Assembly (NCBI GenBank): GCA_045805805.1
Contig: JBJMKO010000144.1
Coordinates: forward strand, 18,042-82,041
DNA: 64,000 nucleotides
Direction: 5' to 3'
Origin: VRUE01 sp045805805
GTDB taxonomy: Bacteria; Actinomycetota; Thermoleophilia; Solirubrobacterales; 70-9
Shown: in pieces, positions 1 to 8,108 of the stretch
Layout of the letters: each line of letters starts with the position of its first letter
How positions within the stretch are numbered: position 1 is the first letter of the stretch
Position numbers and translations under genes: made by a program
Notes under the pieces: generated by a model
Seen by the model: the letters and a program-made list of their open reading frames with translations, nothing else
The model's database searches: none
What the model was told of the DNA's origin: nothing

Positions 1-835
1 CGCGGTCGACCAGGACGTGGGTGCCGCGGCTGGGGGAGATCCGCGGCACGTCCTCCTCCTCGACCACCTCCTCGGGGCGGATGCGGTCGGCGAAGACCCC
101 GGTCGCGTTGACGACGTTGTCGGCTTCGACCTCGATCCGCTCGCCCGAGTCGGTCTCGACGAAGGCGACCCCGGTTGCGCGACCGTCCCCTCCCAGCGTC
201 ACCTCGGTCACCTCGGCGCCGTTCAGCATCGTCGCGCCGAAGCGCTCGGCCTCGCCGAGCACGGTGAGCACCAGGCGCACGTCGTCGGTCTGGCAGTCGT
301 AGAAGAGGTAGGCGTTCTTCGGGTCGCGCGGCGCCAGCGCGGGCATCAGCTCGAGCACCTCGTCGCGGTCGATCGTGCGGTGGCGGTCGGGGGACCAGTA
401 GTAGTCCTCGTCGGCCTCCTTGGAAGAGCGCATCTCGCGGCGGCCGCGGCCAACCCGCGTCGTCGCCATCACGTCGTACATGTTGAGGCCGATGCCGAGG
501 CCGCGCTGGCGGCGCTCGTCGGGGAAGGCGGGAACCAGGAACGGCGTCGGGTAGACGAGGTGGGGCGCCAGCTGGACGAGGAGCTGTCGCTCGAGCAGCG
601 CCTCGCGCACCAGCCCGAGGTCGAGGTTCTGCAGGTAGCGAAGGCCGCCGTGGACCATCTTCGAAGAACGGCTGGATGTGCCTTCGGCGTAGTCGCCTCG
701 CTCCAGCAGCGCCACCGAGTAGCCGCGCGAGGCGGCGTCGAGCGCCACTCCGGCGCCGGTTATGCCCCCTCCGATGACGACGACCTCGAAATGCCCGCCG
801 GCTATCTCCTCGATGGCAGCGGCGCGGGAGAGCAT
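1..835 (-). CDS. glpD: Glycerol-3-phosphate dehydrogenase (FAD), partial
   Basis: FAD-dependent oxidation of sn-glycerol 3-phosphate to dihydroxyacetone phosphate at the membrane. Only the N-terminal 278 codons are present; the C-terminus runs off the left edge. The start ATG at 835 shares one base with the stop of the upstream nitroreductase gene, so the two are likely co-transcribed. Seen: a dinucleotide-binding GGGITGAG motif near residue 21, the family motif TSSRSSKMVHGGLRYL near residue 55, and a NATG motif before the edge. The fold family (GlpD/DAO) is clear; glycerol-3-phosphate as substrate is inferred from the SRSSKMVHGGLRYL motif. Confidence 0.87.
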   Translation of the reverse strand, partial: MLSRAAAIEEIAGGHFEVVVIGGGITGAGVALDAASRGYSVALLERGDYAEGTSSRSSKMVHGGLRYLQNLDLGLVREALLERQLLVQLAPHLVYPTPFLVPAFPDERRQRGLGIGLNMYDVMATTRVGRGRREMRSSKEADEDYYWSPDRHRTIDRDEVLELMPALAPRDPKNAYLFYDCQTDDVRLVLTVLGEAERFGATMLNGAEVTEVTLGGDGRATGVAFVETDSGERIEVEADNVVNATGVFADRIRPEEVVEEEDVPRISPSRGTHVLVDR

Positions 836-1344
836 CAGTCGAGGAAGGCGGTCGACTGCTCGACTGGCGGGCGCTCGGGGGGCTCCTTCTCCTGGCGCGC
901 CCGGCCCAGGTGCAGGAGGCTGACGAAGCGCTCGTCGTCGGGCAGTCCCACGGCGGTGCGGCCCCCTGTCGAGCGCAACAGGCCAGGGGTGCGCCAGTAG
1001 CCGGCCAGCCCGCGGGCGTGGGCACCGAGCAGCACGATGTAGGAGGCGACAGCGGTGGCGTACAGATCCTCCTCGTTCTGGACCGGGTCGGCACCGAGCG
1101 CGCAGGAGACGACGATCAAGGTCGGGGCGCGGTCGAGCTTCGCCGCGCCCTCCGGCCCCGCCGCCTCCTTGAGGCGCTCCAGAGTCGCCGGCCCGATGAC
1201 ACGGAAGCGCCACGGCGCGGTCAGGTGGTGGTTCGGGGCCCAGCGAGCAAGCTCGAGCAGCTCGAGGATCTCCTCGCGCCCGAGCGCCTCGGGGCCGAAG
1301 GCCTTGTGCGTGCGGCGCGTCCTGATCGCGGTCTCGACGTCCAC
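835..1344 (-). CDS. Nitroreductase family protein
   Basis: FMN-dependent NAD(P)H oxidoreductase of the small nitroreductase fold, 169 aa from a GTG start (DVETAIRTRRTHKAFG follows). The N-terminal RRTxKAF segment and the RWAPNHHLTAPWRF segment near residue 30 are typical FMN/phosphate-contacting regions of YdjA-like enzymes. It follows the ECF operon by about 95 bp on the same strand and overlaps glpD by one base. I considered BluB (dimethylbenzimidazole synthase), which would fit the B12 context, but length and motifs fit a generic nitroreductase better. Substrate unknown. Confidence 0.8.
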   Translation of the reverse strand: MDVETAIRTRRTHKAFGPEALGREEILELLELARWAPNHHLTAPWRFRVIGPATLERLKEAAGPEGAAKLDRAPTLIVVSCALGADPVQNEEDLYATAVASYIVLLGAHARGLAGYWRTPGLLRSTGGRTAVGLPDDERFVSLLHLGRARQEKEPPERPPVEQSTAFLD

Positions 1345-1439
1345 GAGTGGAACATAGCCGCCACCGGCCGGCCGCCTCGGCCGGCGGGCCAAGCGCGGAG
1401 CCCGGTGGCGCTCGTCGCATCGGCGATCGGGGGATGGGA

Positions 1440-3296
1440 CTACCAGCCGTTGCGGCGACCGAGCCACCACGGCGCGGCTATCGCGAGGGCGGTCGCGGCG
1501 AGGCCGATGCCTATGGGAATCCAGGGCGACGGGGCCGTGCCGGTCTCGGAGACCGGTTCCGACGCAAGGACGCCCGGCCGCGACCCGGCCGTCCCGGACC
1601 CGCCTTCGGGGGACTCGCCGCCGCCTTTTGCACCGGGCAGGGGGATCGTGCCCGTTCCGGGCGGCAGGGCCGCACCCGGTGGGCTTTCGGTCCCACCGTT
1701 GGCTTCCGGCAACAGTTCGGACGGCGCCGGAGAGCCCGATCCCACCCCCGCCGCAGTGCTGCCGCCCGTTGACGACGATCCCGTCGGCTTCTTCTCGCGT
1801 GGCGGTGGCGAGATCGGCAGCGCGTCGCCGGCGGCGGCTACCAACGCCTCGGCGGTCACCCAAACCGGGGTCTGGTCGCTGGAAGCCGAGTAGCGGAAGT
1901 GGCCGTTGCCTGCCTGCTGGGTGGTCAGGTAGTCGAGCGGGCTGTTGCCGCCCGACGCGATCTCGGAGGGATCGGCCCCTACAGCGATCATCCCCTGGAC
2001 GGCCCAGCCGGTCGATTGCGAGTTGACTCCACCCGAGCCACCCAGGGCGAAGCCGCCATTGGAGTGCTGGTGCTTGCGCAGGTAAGAGAGGCCGCGTTCG
2101 GCTGCCTTCGTGTCGGGCATCGCCTGCATCGCGGTGGCGGTGACGTCGGCGTTGCTTGGCTGCCCCGGCTCGTCGCCCCAGCCACCGTCGTCGTTCTGGA
2201 CGTTGCCCAGCCAGGACAGCGTCTTTTCCAGCCCGCCGGTGGCGCCGGCGGTTCGGAGGGCGATCACGCTGTAGGAGGTCGTCCCGGGCCAGCCCTCGAA
2301 GGAGCCGTTCTTGGCACGACGCCCCTGCAGCTCGTCGACCAGGTCGCGGCCGGCGAACGAGCGCGGGTCTATGCCTGCCCCCTCGAGAGCGACGATCGTG
2401 CGGGCCAGGTCGCCGCTGCTGCTCATTTCGTCGATGTGCGAGCGCAGGAAGTCGATCGGCGTGGTGCCACCGCGGGAGACGTCGAGCGGGTTGCGACCCG
2501 CCGCCTCAAACCCCAACATCGCCCAGCCGGTGATCGCGGCGCCCGAGGGGTCGCCGGGAGAGGAGCCGAAGCCGCCGTCGGAGTTCTGCATCGATTCGAG
2601 CCAGTCGGCGGCGAGGCTGGGGCTGGCGGCACTGGCCGAGCCGGGGACGATCGCCGGCAGCAGCAGGGCCACGAGCACCGCTGTCGCCACTGCCGGGGTG
2701 CGCCACTCAAACCGCTCGCGGAAGCGGACCAGCATCCGCACCATCGCCGGCCCGGCCAGCAGGGCGAAGACGACGTTGCCGATCGCGTGGGCGAGGTTGA
2801 ACGAAATCGCGCGGGCTTCCAGCGCGAGGAAGTGCTGGATCGAGAGGTCTCCACCGTAGGTAGCCATCAGCGAGAAGTTCAGCAGCAAACCGTAGGGGAT
2901 AGCGGCGAATCCGCAAACCGCGGCGAGGGTGAGGCGGCTCGCGTTGCGGGCGCCGAGCGCCAGCGCCGCCCCCATCAAGCCACAGAGGCCCCATCCCGCC
3001 ATCTGCCACGGCGTCCAGGGCCCCTGGCCGAACCAGAAGTTGGAGACGAGGCCCGCCAGCGCTCCTACCGCGAAGCCCGGCGCCGGCCCAAGCGCGTAGC
3101 CGGCGAAGACGACGATGTCGGTCGTCGGCTTGACGTTGGGAAAAGCAGCGAAGGCGATACGACCGGCGATCGCCAGGGCCGCGAGCGCCGCAACCAGCGC
3201 CACCACCTGCGACGGCGGCCGGGAGCGCTCGTACCAGGCGAAGCCACCGATAAGAACCGCGCCGAGGATCAGAAAGCTGGTCAGCTGCCAGGACAT
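1440..3296 (-). CDS. ECF S component fused to extracellular prenyltransferase/squalene-oxidase-type repeat domain
   Basis: A 618-residue fusion. Residues 1-195 form about six hydrophobic helices like an ECF substrate-binding (S) subunit; the stretch around residues 56-110 (KPTTDIVVFAGYALGP, then GQGPWTPWQMAGWG) is characteristic. A further helix at 201-222 leads to residues 228-490, made of about six helical repeats with QW-like motifs (NSDGGFG, NDDGGWGDEPGQPSN, SNGGFALGG, GNGHFRYS), the fold family of terpene cyclases and of the alpha domain of transcobalamin. A Pro/Gly/Ser-rich stalk (491-590) precedes a C-terminal membrane helix (591-612), so the repeat domain should be held outside the cell at both ends. 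The start ATG overlaps the ATPase stop by one base. Last gene of a cobalamin-riboswitch operon; the likely substrate is a corrinoid (inference). Confidence 0.85.
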   Translation of the reverse strand: MSWQLTSFLILGAVLIGGFAWYERSRPPSQVVALVAALAALAIAGRIAFAAFPNVKPTTDIVVFAGYALGPAPGFAVGALAGLVSNFWFGQGPWTPWQMAGWGLCGLMGAALALGARNASRLTLAAVCGFAAIPYGLLLNFSLMATYGGDLSIQHFLALEARAISFNLAHAIGNVVFALLAGPAMVRMLVRFRERFEWRTPAVATAVLVALLLPAIVPGSASAASPSLAADWLESMQNSDGGFGSSPGDPSGAAITGWAMLGFEAAGRNPLDVSRGGTTPIDFLRSHIDEMSSSGDLARTIVALEGAGIDPRSFAGRDLVDELQGRRAKNGSFEGWPGTTSYSVIALRTAGATGGLEKTLSWLGNVQNDDGGWGDEPGQPSNADVTATAMQAMPDTKAAERGLSYLRKHQHSNGGFALGGSGGVNSQSTGWAVQGMIAVGADPSEIASGGNSPLDYLTTQQAGNGHFRYSASSDQTPVWVTAEALVAAAGDALPISPPPREKKPTGSSSTGGSTAAGVGSGSPAPSELLPEANGGTESPPGAALPPGTGTIPLPGAKGGGESPEGGSGTAGSRPGVLASEPVSETGTAPSPWIPIGIGLAATALAIAAPWWLGRRNGW

Positions 3297-5053
3297 CAGC
3301 CGTCCTCCGAGCGGTGAGTTCGTGTTTTTGCGTCCATATGGGCCCCAAAAGACGAACTCACCCGGGCTTGAAGAGCGGTGGCACCCTGCTCGGGGGTGAT
3401 GACCCCCGGCAGGTCGAGGACGCGGGCCACCTCGGTGGCGAAGTACCAGCCGCCGGAGAGGATCTCGGTCGCCGGGCCGTCGGCGATGACTACGCCGTCT
3501 CCGAGCAGGACGACGCGCTCGGCAAAGGTGGCGGCGAACTCGACGTCGTGGGTGGCGACGAGGAGACCGGCGCCGCGATCGGCGAGGTCGCCGATCAGCT
3601 CGACGAGGTCAGCCTTGCGGGCGCGGTCCATGCCGCGGGTCGGCTCATCGAGGGCGACGACTCCAGGGAGGCCTCCGCCGTCCATTCGCCCTGCCAGGGT
3701 TATCGTCAGCGCCAGCCGCTGCCGCTCACCTCCCGAGAGGTCACGCGGATCGGCGTCGATCGCGTGCTCCAAACCGACAAGCCGCAAGGCCGCAAGGCCG
3801 GCATCACTAGGAAGTTCGTCCCCGACGCGCTCCCGCACCAGGTAGTCGCTGGGGTTCTGTGTCAGCAGCGCGACACCAGCCGGCCCCTCGGCCTTGCCTC
3901 GGACTGGATCGATCAGTCCCGCAACGGTCTTCAAGAGTGTGCTCTTGCCTGCACCGTTGCGCCCCATGAGCGCAACCCGTTCACCCCGATGCACTTCCAG
4001 ATCGATGCCCTTCAGGACATCGCGGTGCGCATCGCCCGAAGTGAGCTCGACCCAGAGGTCGGTTGACGTGAGGGTGGGATTTGAGGGGAGGCGGACCCCC
4101 TCCTCTCTCAACTTTTTCGGTGGGGCGGTGGTCTGTTTTCCTGGGCGGGTTGACGAAAAAGTACAAGCCGTTCGGAGGGGGTCCGCCTCCCCTCTATCGG
4201 CAGGCTCCGTTGACGTGAGAGTCCGGCGCGCGTCGCGGACCCCGACGGGCAGGGGTTCGATGCCGGCGAGAGAGAAGAGGCGCGCGGCGGGGGTCTCCAA
4301 AGCTTGGTCGGCCTCCTGCGCCCAGGTGAGGAAATCGCGGGGTCGGCCGTCGAAGGCGATCGAGCCGGAGTCCATCGCGATGACACGGTCGGCTGCGGCC
4401 AGGCAGCGCTCCAGTCGGTGCTCGGCCAACAGGATCGTTACCCCCCACTCCTCGTTTAGGCGGCGGAGGAGCCAGATCAGCTCGTCTCCCGCTACTGGGT
4501 CCAGCTGGGAGGTGGGCTCGTCGAGGAGGACCAGCTTCGGGCGGGTTACCAGGGCTGCGGCCAGGGCTACACGTTGGAGCTCCCCACCCGAAAGGGTGTC
4601 CACGGCTCGGTTGAGCAGGTGGGGAATCGCCAGGGCGAGAGCCACCTCCTCCACCGCTCTCGCACGGGAGCTTGGTGAGTCTTCTCTCATCTCCAGGGGG
4701 AGCTCTATCTCGGCCGCGACCGTGGTCGAGACGACCTGGGTCTCCGGGTCTTGCGCCACGTAGCCGACTGCGGTGGCAAGCTCGCCCGGGCCGTTGGCTA
4801 TCGCGTCGATGCCCGTCACCTCTACACGACCCTCGATCTCGCCGCCGTGGAAATGCGGGACGAGGCCGCAGGCGGCGCGGAGGAGAGTCGACTTGCCGCA
4901 GGCGGAGCGGCCGGCGAGGAGGACGAGCTCGCCCGGATCCAGGCGAAGTGAGACATCGCGGAGGGCCGGCTCGGAGGCGTTGGGATAGGCGTAGGTGAGG
5001 CCATCGACCGCCATGGCCGGGACGGCGCGCGTGGAGGTGGCGAGGTCAGGCAC
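3296..5053 (-). CDS. ECF transporter double ATPase (two fused ABC domains)
   Basis: Energy-coupling ATPase with two ABC domains in one 585-residue chain, equivalent to EcfA plus EcfA'. Domain 1 (about residues 15-245): P-loop GRSACGKST, signature LSGGE, Walker B LVLLDEPTSQLD, H-loop EH. Domain 2 (about 335-560): P-loop GRNGAGKST, signature LSGGERQR, Walker B VVALDEPTRGMD, H-loop THD. The first P-loop has Ala where the fourth position is normally Gly. GTG start at 5053, 8 bp inside the T-protein gene, behind a GGAGGAG ribosome site; an upstream ATG at 5254 would overlap the T gene far more. The inter-domain linker contains a palindromic element (4083-4194) flanked by direct repeats. Confidence 0.92.
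   Translation of the reverse strand: MPDLATSTRAVPAMAVDGLTYAYPNASEPALRDVSLRLDPGELVLLAGRSACGKSTLLRAACGLVPHFHGGEIEGRVEVTGIDAIANGPGELATAVGYVAQDPETQVVSTTVAAEIELPLEMREDSPSSRARAVEEVALALAIPHLLNRAVDTLSGGELQRVALAAALVTRPKLVLLDEPTSQLDPVAGDELIWLLRRLNEEWGVTILLAEHRLERCLAAADRVIAMDSGSIAFDGRPRDFLTWAQEADQALETPAARLFSLAGIEPLPVGVRDARRTLTSTEPADRGEADPLRTACTFSSTRPGKQTTAPPKKLREEGVRLPSNPTLTSTDLWVELTSGDAHRDVLKGIDLEVHRGERVALMGRNGAGKSTLLKTVAGLIDPVRGKAEGPAGVALLTQNPSDYLVRERVGDELPSDAGLAALRLVGLEHAIDADPRDLSGGERQRLALTITLAGRMDGGGLPGVVALDEPTRGMDRARKADLVELIGDLADRGAGLLVATHDVEFAATFAERVVLLGDGVVIADGPATEILSGGWYFATEVARVLDLPGVITPEQGATALQARVSSSFGAHMDAKTRTHRSEDG
4083..4194. repeat. Palindromic element inside the ECF ATPase linker
   Basis: Perfect 21-bp inverted arms at 4083-4103 and 4174-4194 enclose a 70-nt core. 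Read on the minus strand the core starts CTTGTACTTTTTCG and ends CGAAAAAGTT, matching the elements at 8836, 33246 and 40694. It is read through in frame as about 37 residues (near residues 287-324) between the two ABC domains. An 11-bp direct repeat (GTTGACGTGAG) flanks it at 4062-4072 and 4209-4219, as a target duplication would. Confidence 0.85.
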
Positions 5054-6032
5054 GGGAGGCTCCTCCCGCCTGCACCGTTTGGGCTCCCTGGGCGCCCGAA
5101 CGGAGCACGCTTCGGGAGCGACGCCGGTTTCGGCGCAGCGGGGCAAGCCCGCTGAGGACGATTGCGGCCGAGACGGCGAGGACCGGCGGGCCGGTGCCGA
5201 CCTCGACCGCCGGATATTCGGCGAACGCGTCGGCACCGAGGAGCTTGCCGGCAATCGCGATGGCGAGGACCGCGGAACCCGTCGCGTAGAGGCGGCGGTC
5301 GTAGCGAGAGCGCCGCGCGAAGGATTTTCGGCCCCGTAGGCCCGAAAGACCTTGCCGGGGCCGCCCCGGGGATCGCGGAGCCTCCAGGGCGTAACCGCGG
5401 AGCTCGAGCGTCGCGGCGACGTCGACCGCGCGGTCCAGCGAGCCGGCGAGAAGCCGCCGGGCCAGGGGGGCGCGTCCGACCGGGGCCGCGCCCGGGCCGC
5501 GCAGGCGGGCGGCGTCGCGCAAGCGGGCAGCGTCCGCCGCGGCCACCGGCACCAGCCGCGAGACCAGCGACGCCGTCAGGGCCGAACGCCTGGCCAGCGG
5601 CCGCAGGGCGCGCAGGACGCGATCGGGGTCAACACAGGCCGAGTAGACGGCGAAGGCGACCATTACGACCGCGGCGCGCAGTCCGAGTACCGCGCCGGCG
5701 CCGATCGCCTCGGCCGTGACGTCGACCTGACCCAGCAGGGGCCACTTGCCGAGGCGGGCGAGCACCGTCTCCCCCCGGCTCACCACCAGGGCGTTGACGG
5801 CGACGATCAGCATGGCCAGCGTCAGCCCCATCCAGAGGGCGGCGCGGACCGCCGCGCGCGCGCCGGCGAGGCGGCCGGCCAAAACCAGGGCGCCGCCGGT
5901 CGAGGCCAGCACGATCGGGTTCGAGTAGAGAAAGGCGCAGGCGGTCAGAGCGCCCAGGTAGACGACCGCGGCGGCCGGCGAGGCCGCCTGCAGCGGACCC
6001 GACCTCGGGATGTAGGCGAACGGCGATCTCAT
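5046..6032 (-). CDS. ECF transporter transmembrane T component (CbiQ/EcfT family)
   Basis: Scaffold membrane subunit linking the ATPase to S components, 328 aa. Several hydrophobic helices lie in residues 15-135, followed by cytoplasmic coupling segments with two Arg-Gly motifs typical of EcfT (AARLRG and LELRGYA), then two more helices near residues 255-305. The ATG at 6032 overlaps the preceding DUF4430 gene by 4 bp (ATGA), and the 3' end overlaps the ATPase gene by 8 bp, indicating translational coupling. An upstream in-frame start at 6158 is rejected because it would lie deep in the preceding gene. Confidence 0.9.
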   Translation of the reverse strand: MRSPFAYIPRSGPLQAASPAAAVVYLGALTACAFLYSNPIVLASTGGALVLAGRLAGARAAVRAALWMGLTLAMLIVAVNALVVSRGETVLARLGKWPLLGQVDVTAEAIGAGAVLGLRAAVVMVAFAVYSACVDPDRVLRALRPLARRSALTASLVSRLVPVAAADAARLRDAARLRGPGAAPVGRAPLARRLLAGSLDRAVDVAATLELRGYALEAPRSPGRPRQGLSGLRGRKSFARRSRYDRRLYATGSAVLAIAIAGKLLGADAFAEYPAVEVGTGPPVLAVSAAIVLSGLAPLRRNRRRSRSVLRSGAQGAQTVQAGGASRA

Positions 6033-6943
6033 CGAACCGGAAGCGGCGTCTCCTCCCCCCCTTCGACCGCGACCGCGTAATGGTCGCGCAGGTCGGCCGC
6101 GTCGAGCAAACGGGCGGCGGCCCCCACCCCGTCCAAGCTCGGCCCTGTCACCACCCATACCGGCGGCCCTTCATAGCGGCGGGTGGCGGCGACCAGGCCC
6201 GCGCCGGCACCGAACTTCCGGGCCGACTTGCCGTCTTCCCCGAGGCCTTCCAGGGCGTAGCCGCCCAGCGTGGGCCGAAAGCCCGCAAAAACGCCGCTCG
6301 CCTGCGGCCCGTTCTCGATCTGAGCCGCCGCGGGATCCTGCCGCACCCGCGTCCAGCGGCCGACCAGCACCCGGATCGCCCCGTCGGCAGATCCGGAGAC
6401 CCTCGCTCCGGCGCGCTCCAACCGCCTGCGCACCGTCGCGCAGGCCGCGCCGGCGCCGAGGCACTCGACCGCAACCGGACGCCGCCGCCCGTCGTAGCCG
6501 TCGAGGAAGGGCTGCGGCCAGGAGCCGACCACGGCCGGCACGCGCATCGCCGCGCTCCAGTCGCGGTAGTCCCACCAGACCGACTCCCCCCCGCGCAGGG
6601 GATAGTCGGCCGCGCCGACGGCCGACTCGACCCCGTCGACGTAGAAGAACCAGTCAAGCGAGCGGTCGACGCTCTCCTGCGCTTCGAGCCCGTCGATCGA
6701 CTGCACGAAGCCGCCGCCGTAGCGGGTCGCGATGTCGGCACTGCGTTCGAGCGCCCGCATCACTGTGTCGGATTCGGTCACGTCGCCGAGCTCACGGCGA
6801 AGCATCGGCACGGTCCCGTAGTCCCGCGTCACCGTGAGCTCGACGTCGCCGACCCCGTTGCCGGGGCCGAGGCCGCAGCCGGCGGCCGCGATCACCGCGA
6901 GAAGCAGTGAGATCGCGACCGCCGTGCTGCGGCTCGAGGTCAT
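6029..6943 (-). CDS. DUF4430 (transcobalamin beta-domain-like) lipoprotein
   Basis: Predicted surface lipoprotein of 304 aa: hydrophobic signal followed by lipobox AAGC at about residue 23. Residues 35-130 match DUF4430, with the hallmark stretch DWFFYVDGVES and, after the ADYPLRGGE turn, VWWDYRDW. This domain is homologous to the C-terminal beta domain of animal transcobalamin and intrinsic factor. Residues 140-300 are a second part I cannot assign. ATGA overlaps on both sides place it second in the cobalamin-riboswitch operon, before the T component. Role inferred: corrinoid capture outside the membrane. Confidence 0.85.
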   Translation of the reverse strand: MTSSRSTAVAISLLLAVIAAAGCGLGPGNGVGDVELTVTRDYGTVPMLRRELGDVTESDTVMRALERSADIATRYGGGFVQSIDGLEAQESVDRSLDWFFYVDGVESAVGAADYPLRGGESVWWDYRDWSAAMRVPAVVGSWPQPFLDGYDGRRRPVAVECLGAGAACATVRRRLERAGARVSGSADGAIRVLVGRWTRVRQDPAAAQIENGPQASGVFAGFRPTLGGYALEGLGEDGKSARKFGAGAGLVAATRRYEGPPVWVVTGPSLDGVGAAARLLDAADLRDHYAVAVEGGEETPLPVR

Positions 6944-7698
6944 CTACCCGAGCTGCCGGGGCACTTCCCGCCCACGCAGACGGCCTCGCGCCCGGACGGG
7001 ATCTCGCCCGCTCCGCGGGCGATCAGCTTCGCCGGCGCCGCAAGGGTCACCATCGCCTTGCCGGCGGCATCGGTCGGCCCCGAAGCGCCGTTCACCGTCA
7101 CGCCCGAGGCGGGGGTCTTCTTGCCTTTTTCGTCATAGGAGAAGACGCGCACCTGGAACGGCTTGCCCACCGCGACTTTGTCCGGCGCGACCAGGGAGAG
7201 CTCGCCGGGATACGGGTAGGACGGCGCCAGGTCCCAGAGCACTTCGTCGCCGGCGTGCAGCTTGACCGCTTCGCCGCCTACCGAGGGGCTCTTGTGGTTC
7301 ACCTTCAGGTACCAGGATGCTTCGCCCTTGGCCACCGAACCCCCGACACCGCAGAGCGCCAGGCCGAAGTCGAAGTGGTCGGAGACCAGCAGCGGCTTCA
7401 GCGAGGTGGTGAATTCCGCCGCCCGCATCAGCATGCCGAGGGCGGTCGCGGTCTTGATCGTCACCTTCTTGCCGCTGCCGCCGGTGCCGGCACCGAAGCA
7501 GGTCGCCTTCGGAGAGGTCGCCACCGATGCTTCGCCGGCGACCCCAAAGGAGTCTTCGGCGAGGATCTTGCCGCCCTTGCCGACCACGCGCAGATCCGCG
7601 ACCGGCCCCTTGGCCGCCGCCGTGGCGACAAGCGAGAGTGTGAACATGAGAGCCAGCGCGCACGCGGCGGCCAGCCGGAATGGAACGAGTCTTGGCAT
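6940..7698 (-). CDS. Secreted DUF4430 domain protein
   Basis: First gene behind the cobalamin riboswitch; 252 aa with a clear signal peptide ending ATAAAKG and no lipobox, so probably exported. Residues 33-165 resemble DUF4430 (TALGMLMRAAE, then ASWYLKVNHKSPSVGG, then GDEVLWDL), and residues 170-225 look like an Ig-like/carboxypeptidase-regulatory beta domain (VGKPFQVRVFSYDEKG). Conserved cysteines near residues 67, 115, 241 and 245 could form disulfides. The stop overlaps the start of the lipoprotein gene by 4 bp. The ligand is not shown by sequence alone; corrinoid is inferred from riboswitch and neighbours. Confidence 0.83.
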   Translation of the reverse strand: MPRLVPFRLAAACALALMFTLSLVATAAAKGPVADLRVVGKGGKILAEDSFGVAGEASVATSPKATCFGAGTGGSGKKVTIKTATALGMLMRAAEFTTSLKPLLVSDHFDFGLALCGVGGSVAKGEASWYLKVNHKSPSVGGEAVKLHAGDEVLWDLAPSYPYPGELSLVAPDKVAVGKPFQVRVFSYDEKGKKTPASGVTVNGASGPTDAAGKAMVTLAAPAKLIARGAGEIPSGREAVCVGGKCPGSSGR

Positions 7699-7734
7699 TT
7701 AAGCCACCCTTTCCTCGAGGGTTGTCATGGCTGG

Positions 7735-7897
7735 CCGGGGACAGGTCTCCTGGCTCCCGGGGTTTGTCGGCCGCACCTTCCCGGGGAATCGGTGTCCTCC
7801 CCAGTGGCCGGCGCCATAGCGCCTGCGGCTTCCTTGACCCGGTCACAGTGGCGGGACCGCGCCGGCTTCTCACCGGACTTCCCTTGACCACCGACCG
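7735..7897 (-). promoter_or_regulatory. Cobalamin riboswitch
   Basis: Read on the minus strand this leader has the conserved series of the cobalamin aptamer: AAGGGAAGTCCGGTGAGAAG, CGGTCCCGCCACTGTGA, then near the 3' side the B12-box-like GAGCCAGGAGACCTGTCCC. It ends about 40 bases before the ATG at 7698. Adenosyl- or other cobalamin binding is expected to shut off the downstream five-gene ECF operon. The aptamer identification is strong; the exact ends and the expression platform are approximate. Confidence 0.93.
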
Positions 7898-8108
7898 TAT
7901 TTACGCGGGCGAGTCTATCCCGCTCCGGCGCCCCCGTGCGTCCGGCCCCCGAGACTCCCCAGCCAAGCTATCGGTCGGCGGGAATCGGGGGGCCAGGATG
8001 GCCGCCCGGATTCGGCCGACCGCTGAACGTTCGTCCAGCATTCTTTGCCTCCCCCCGGGCCGGGTCTAGGCTCGCCGCGGCAAGCCGGTCCTAGCAGAGG
8101 GGGAGAAG

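Noticed and set aside
17..1000. Plus-strand open frame at the left edge
   Set aside because: The minus strand encodes GlpD with FAD-binding motifs over the same bases.
835..1344. BluB (dimethylbenzimidazole synthase) next to the cobalamin operon
   Set aside because: The nitroreductase is shorter than BluB and I see no BluB-specific segment; the B12 link is only positional.
1899..3317. 472-codon open frame on the plus strand
   Set aside because: Antisense shadow of the S-component fusion, which has convincing helices and repeats.
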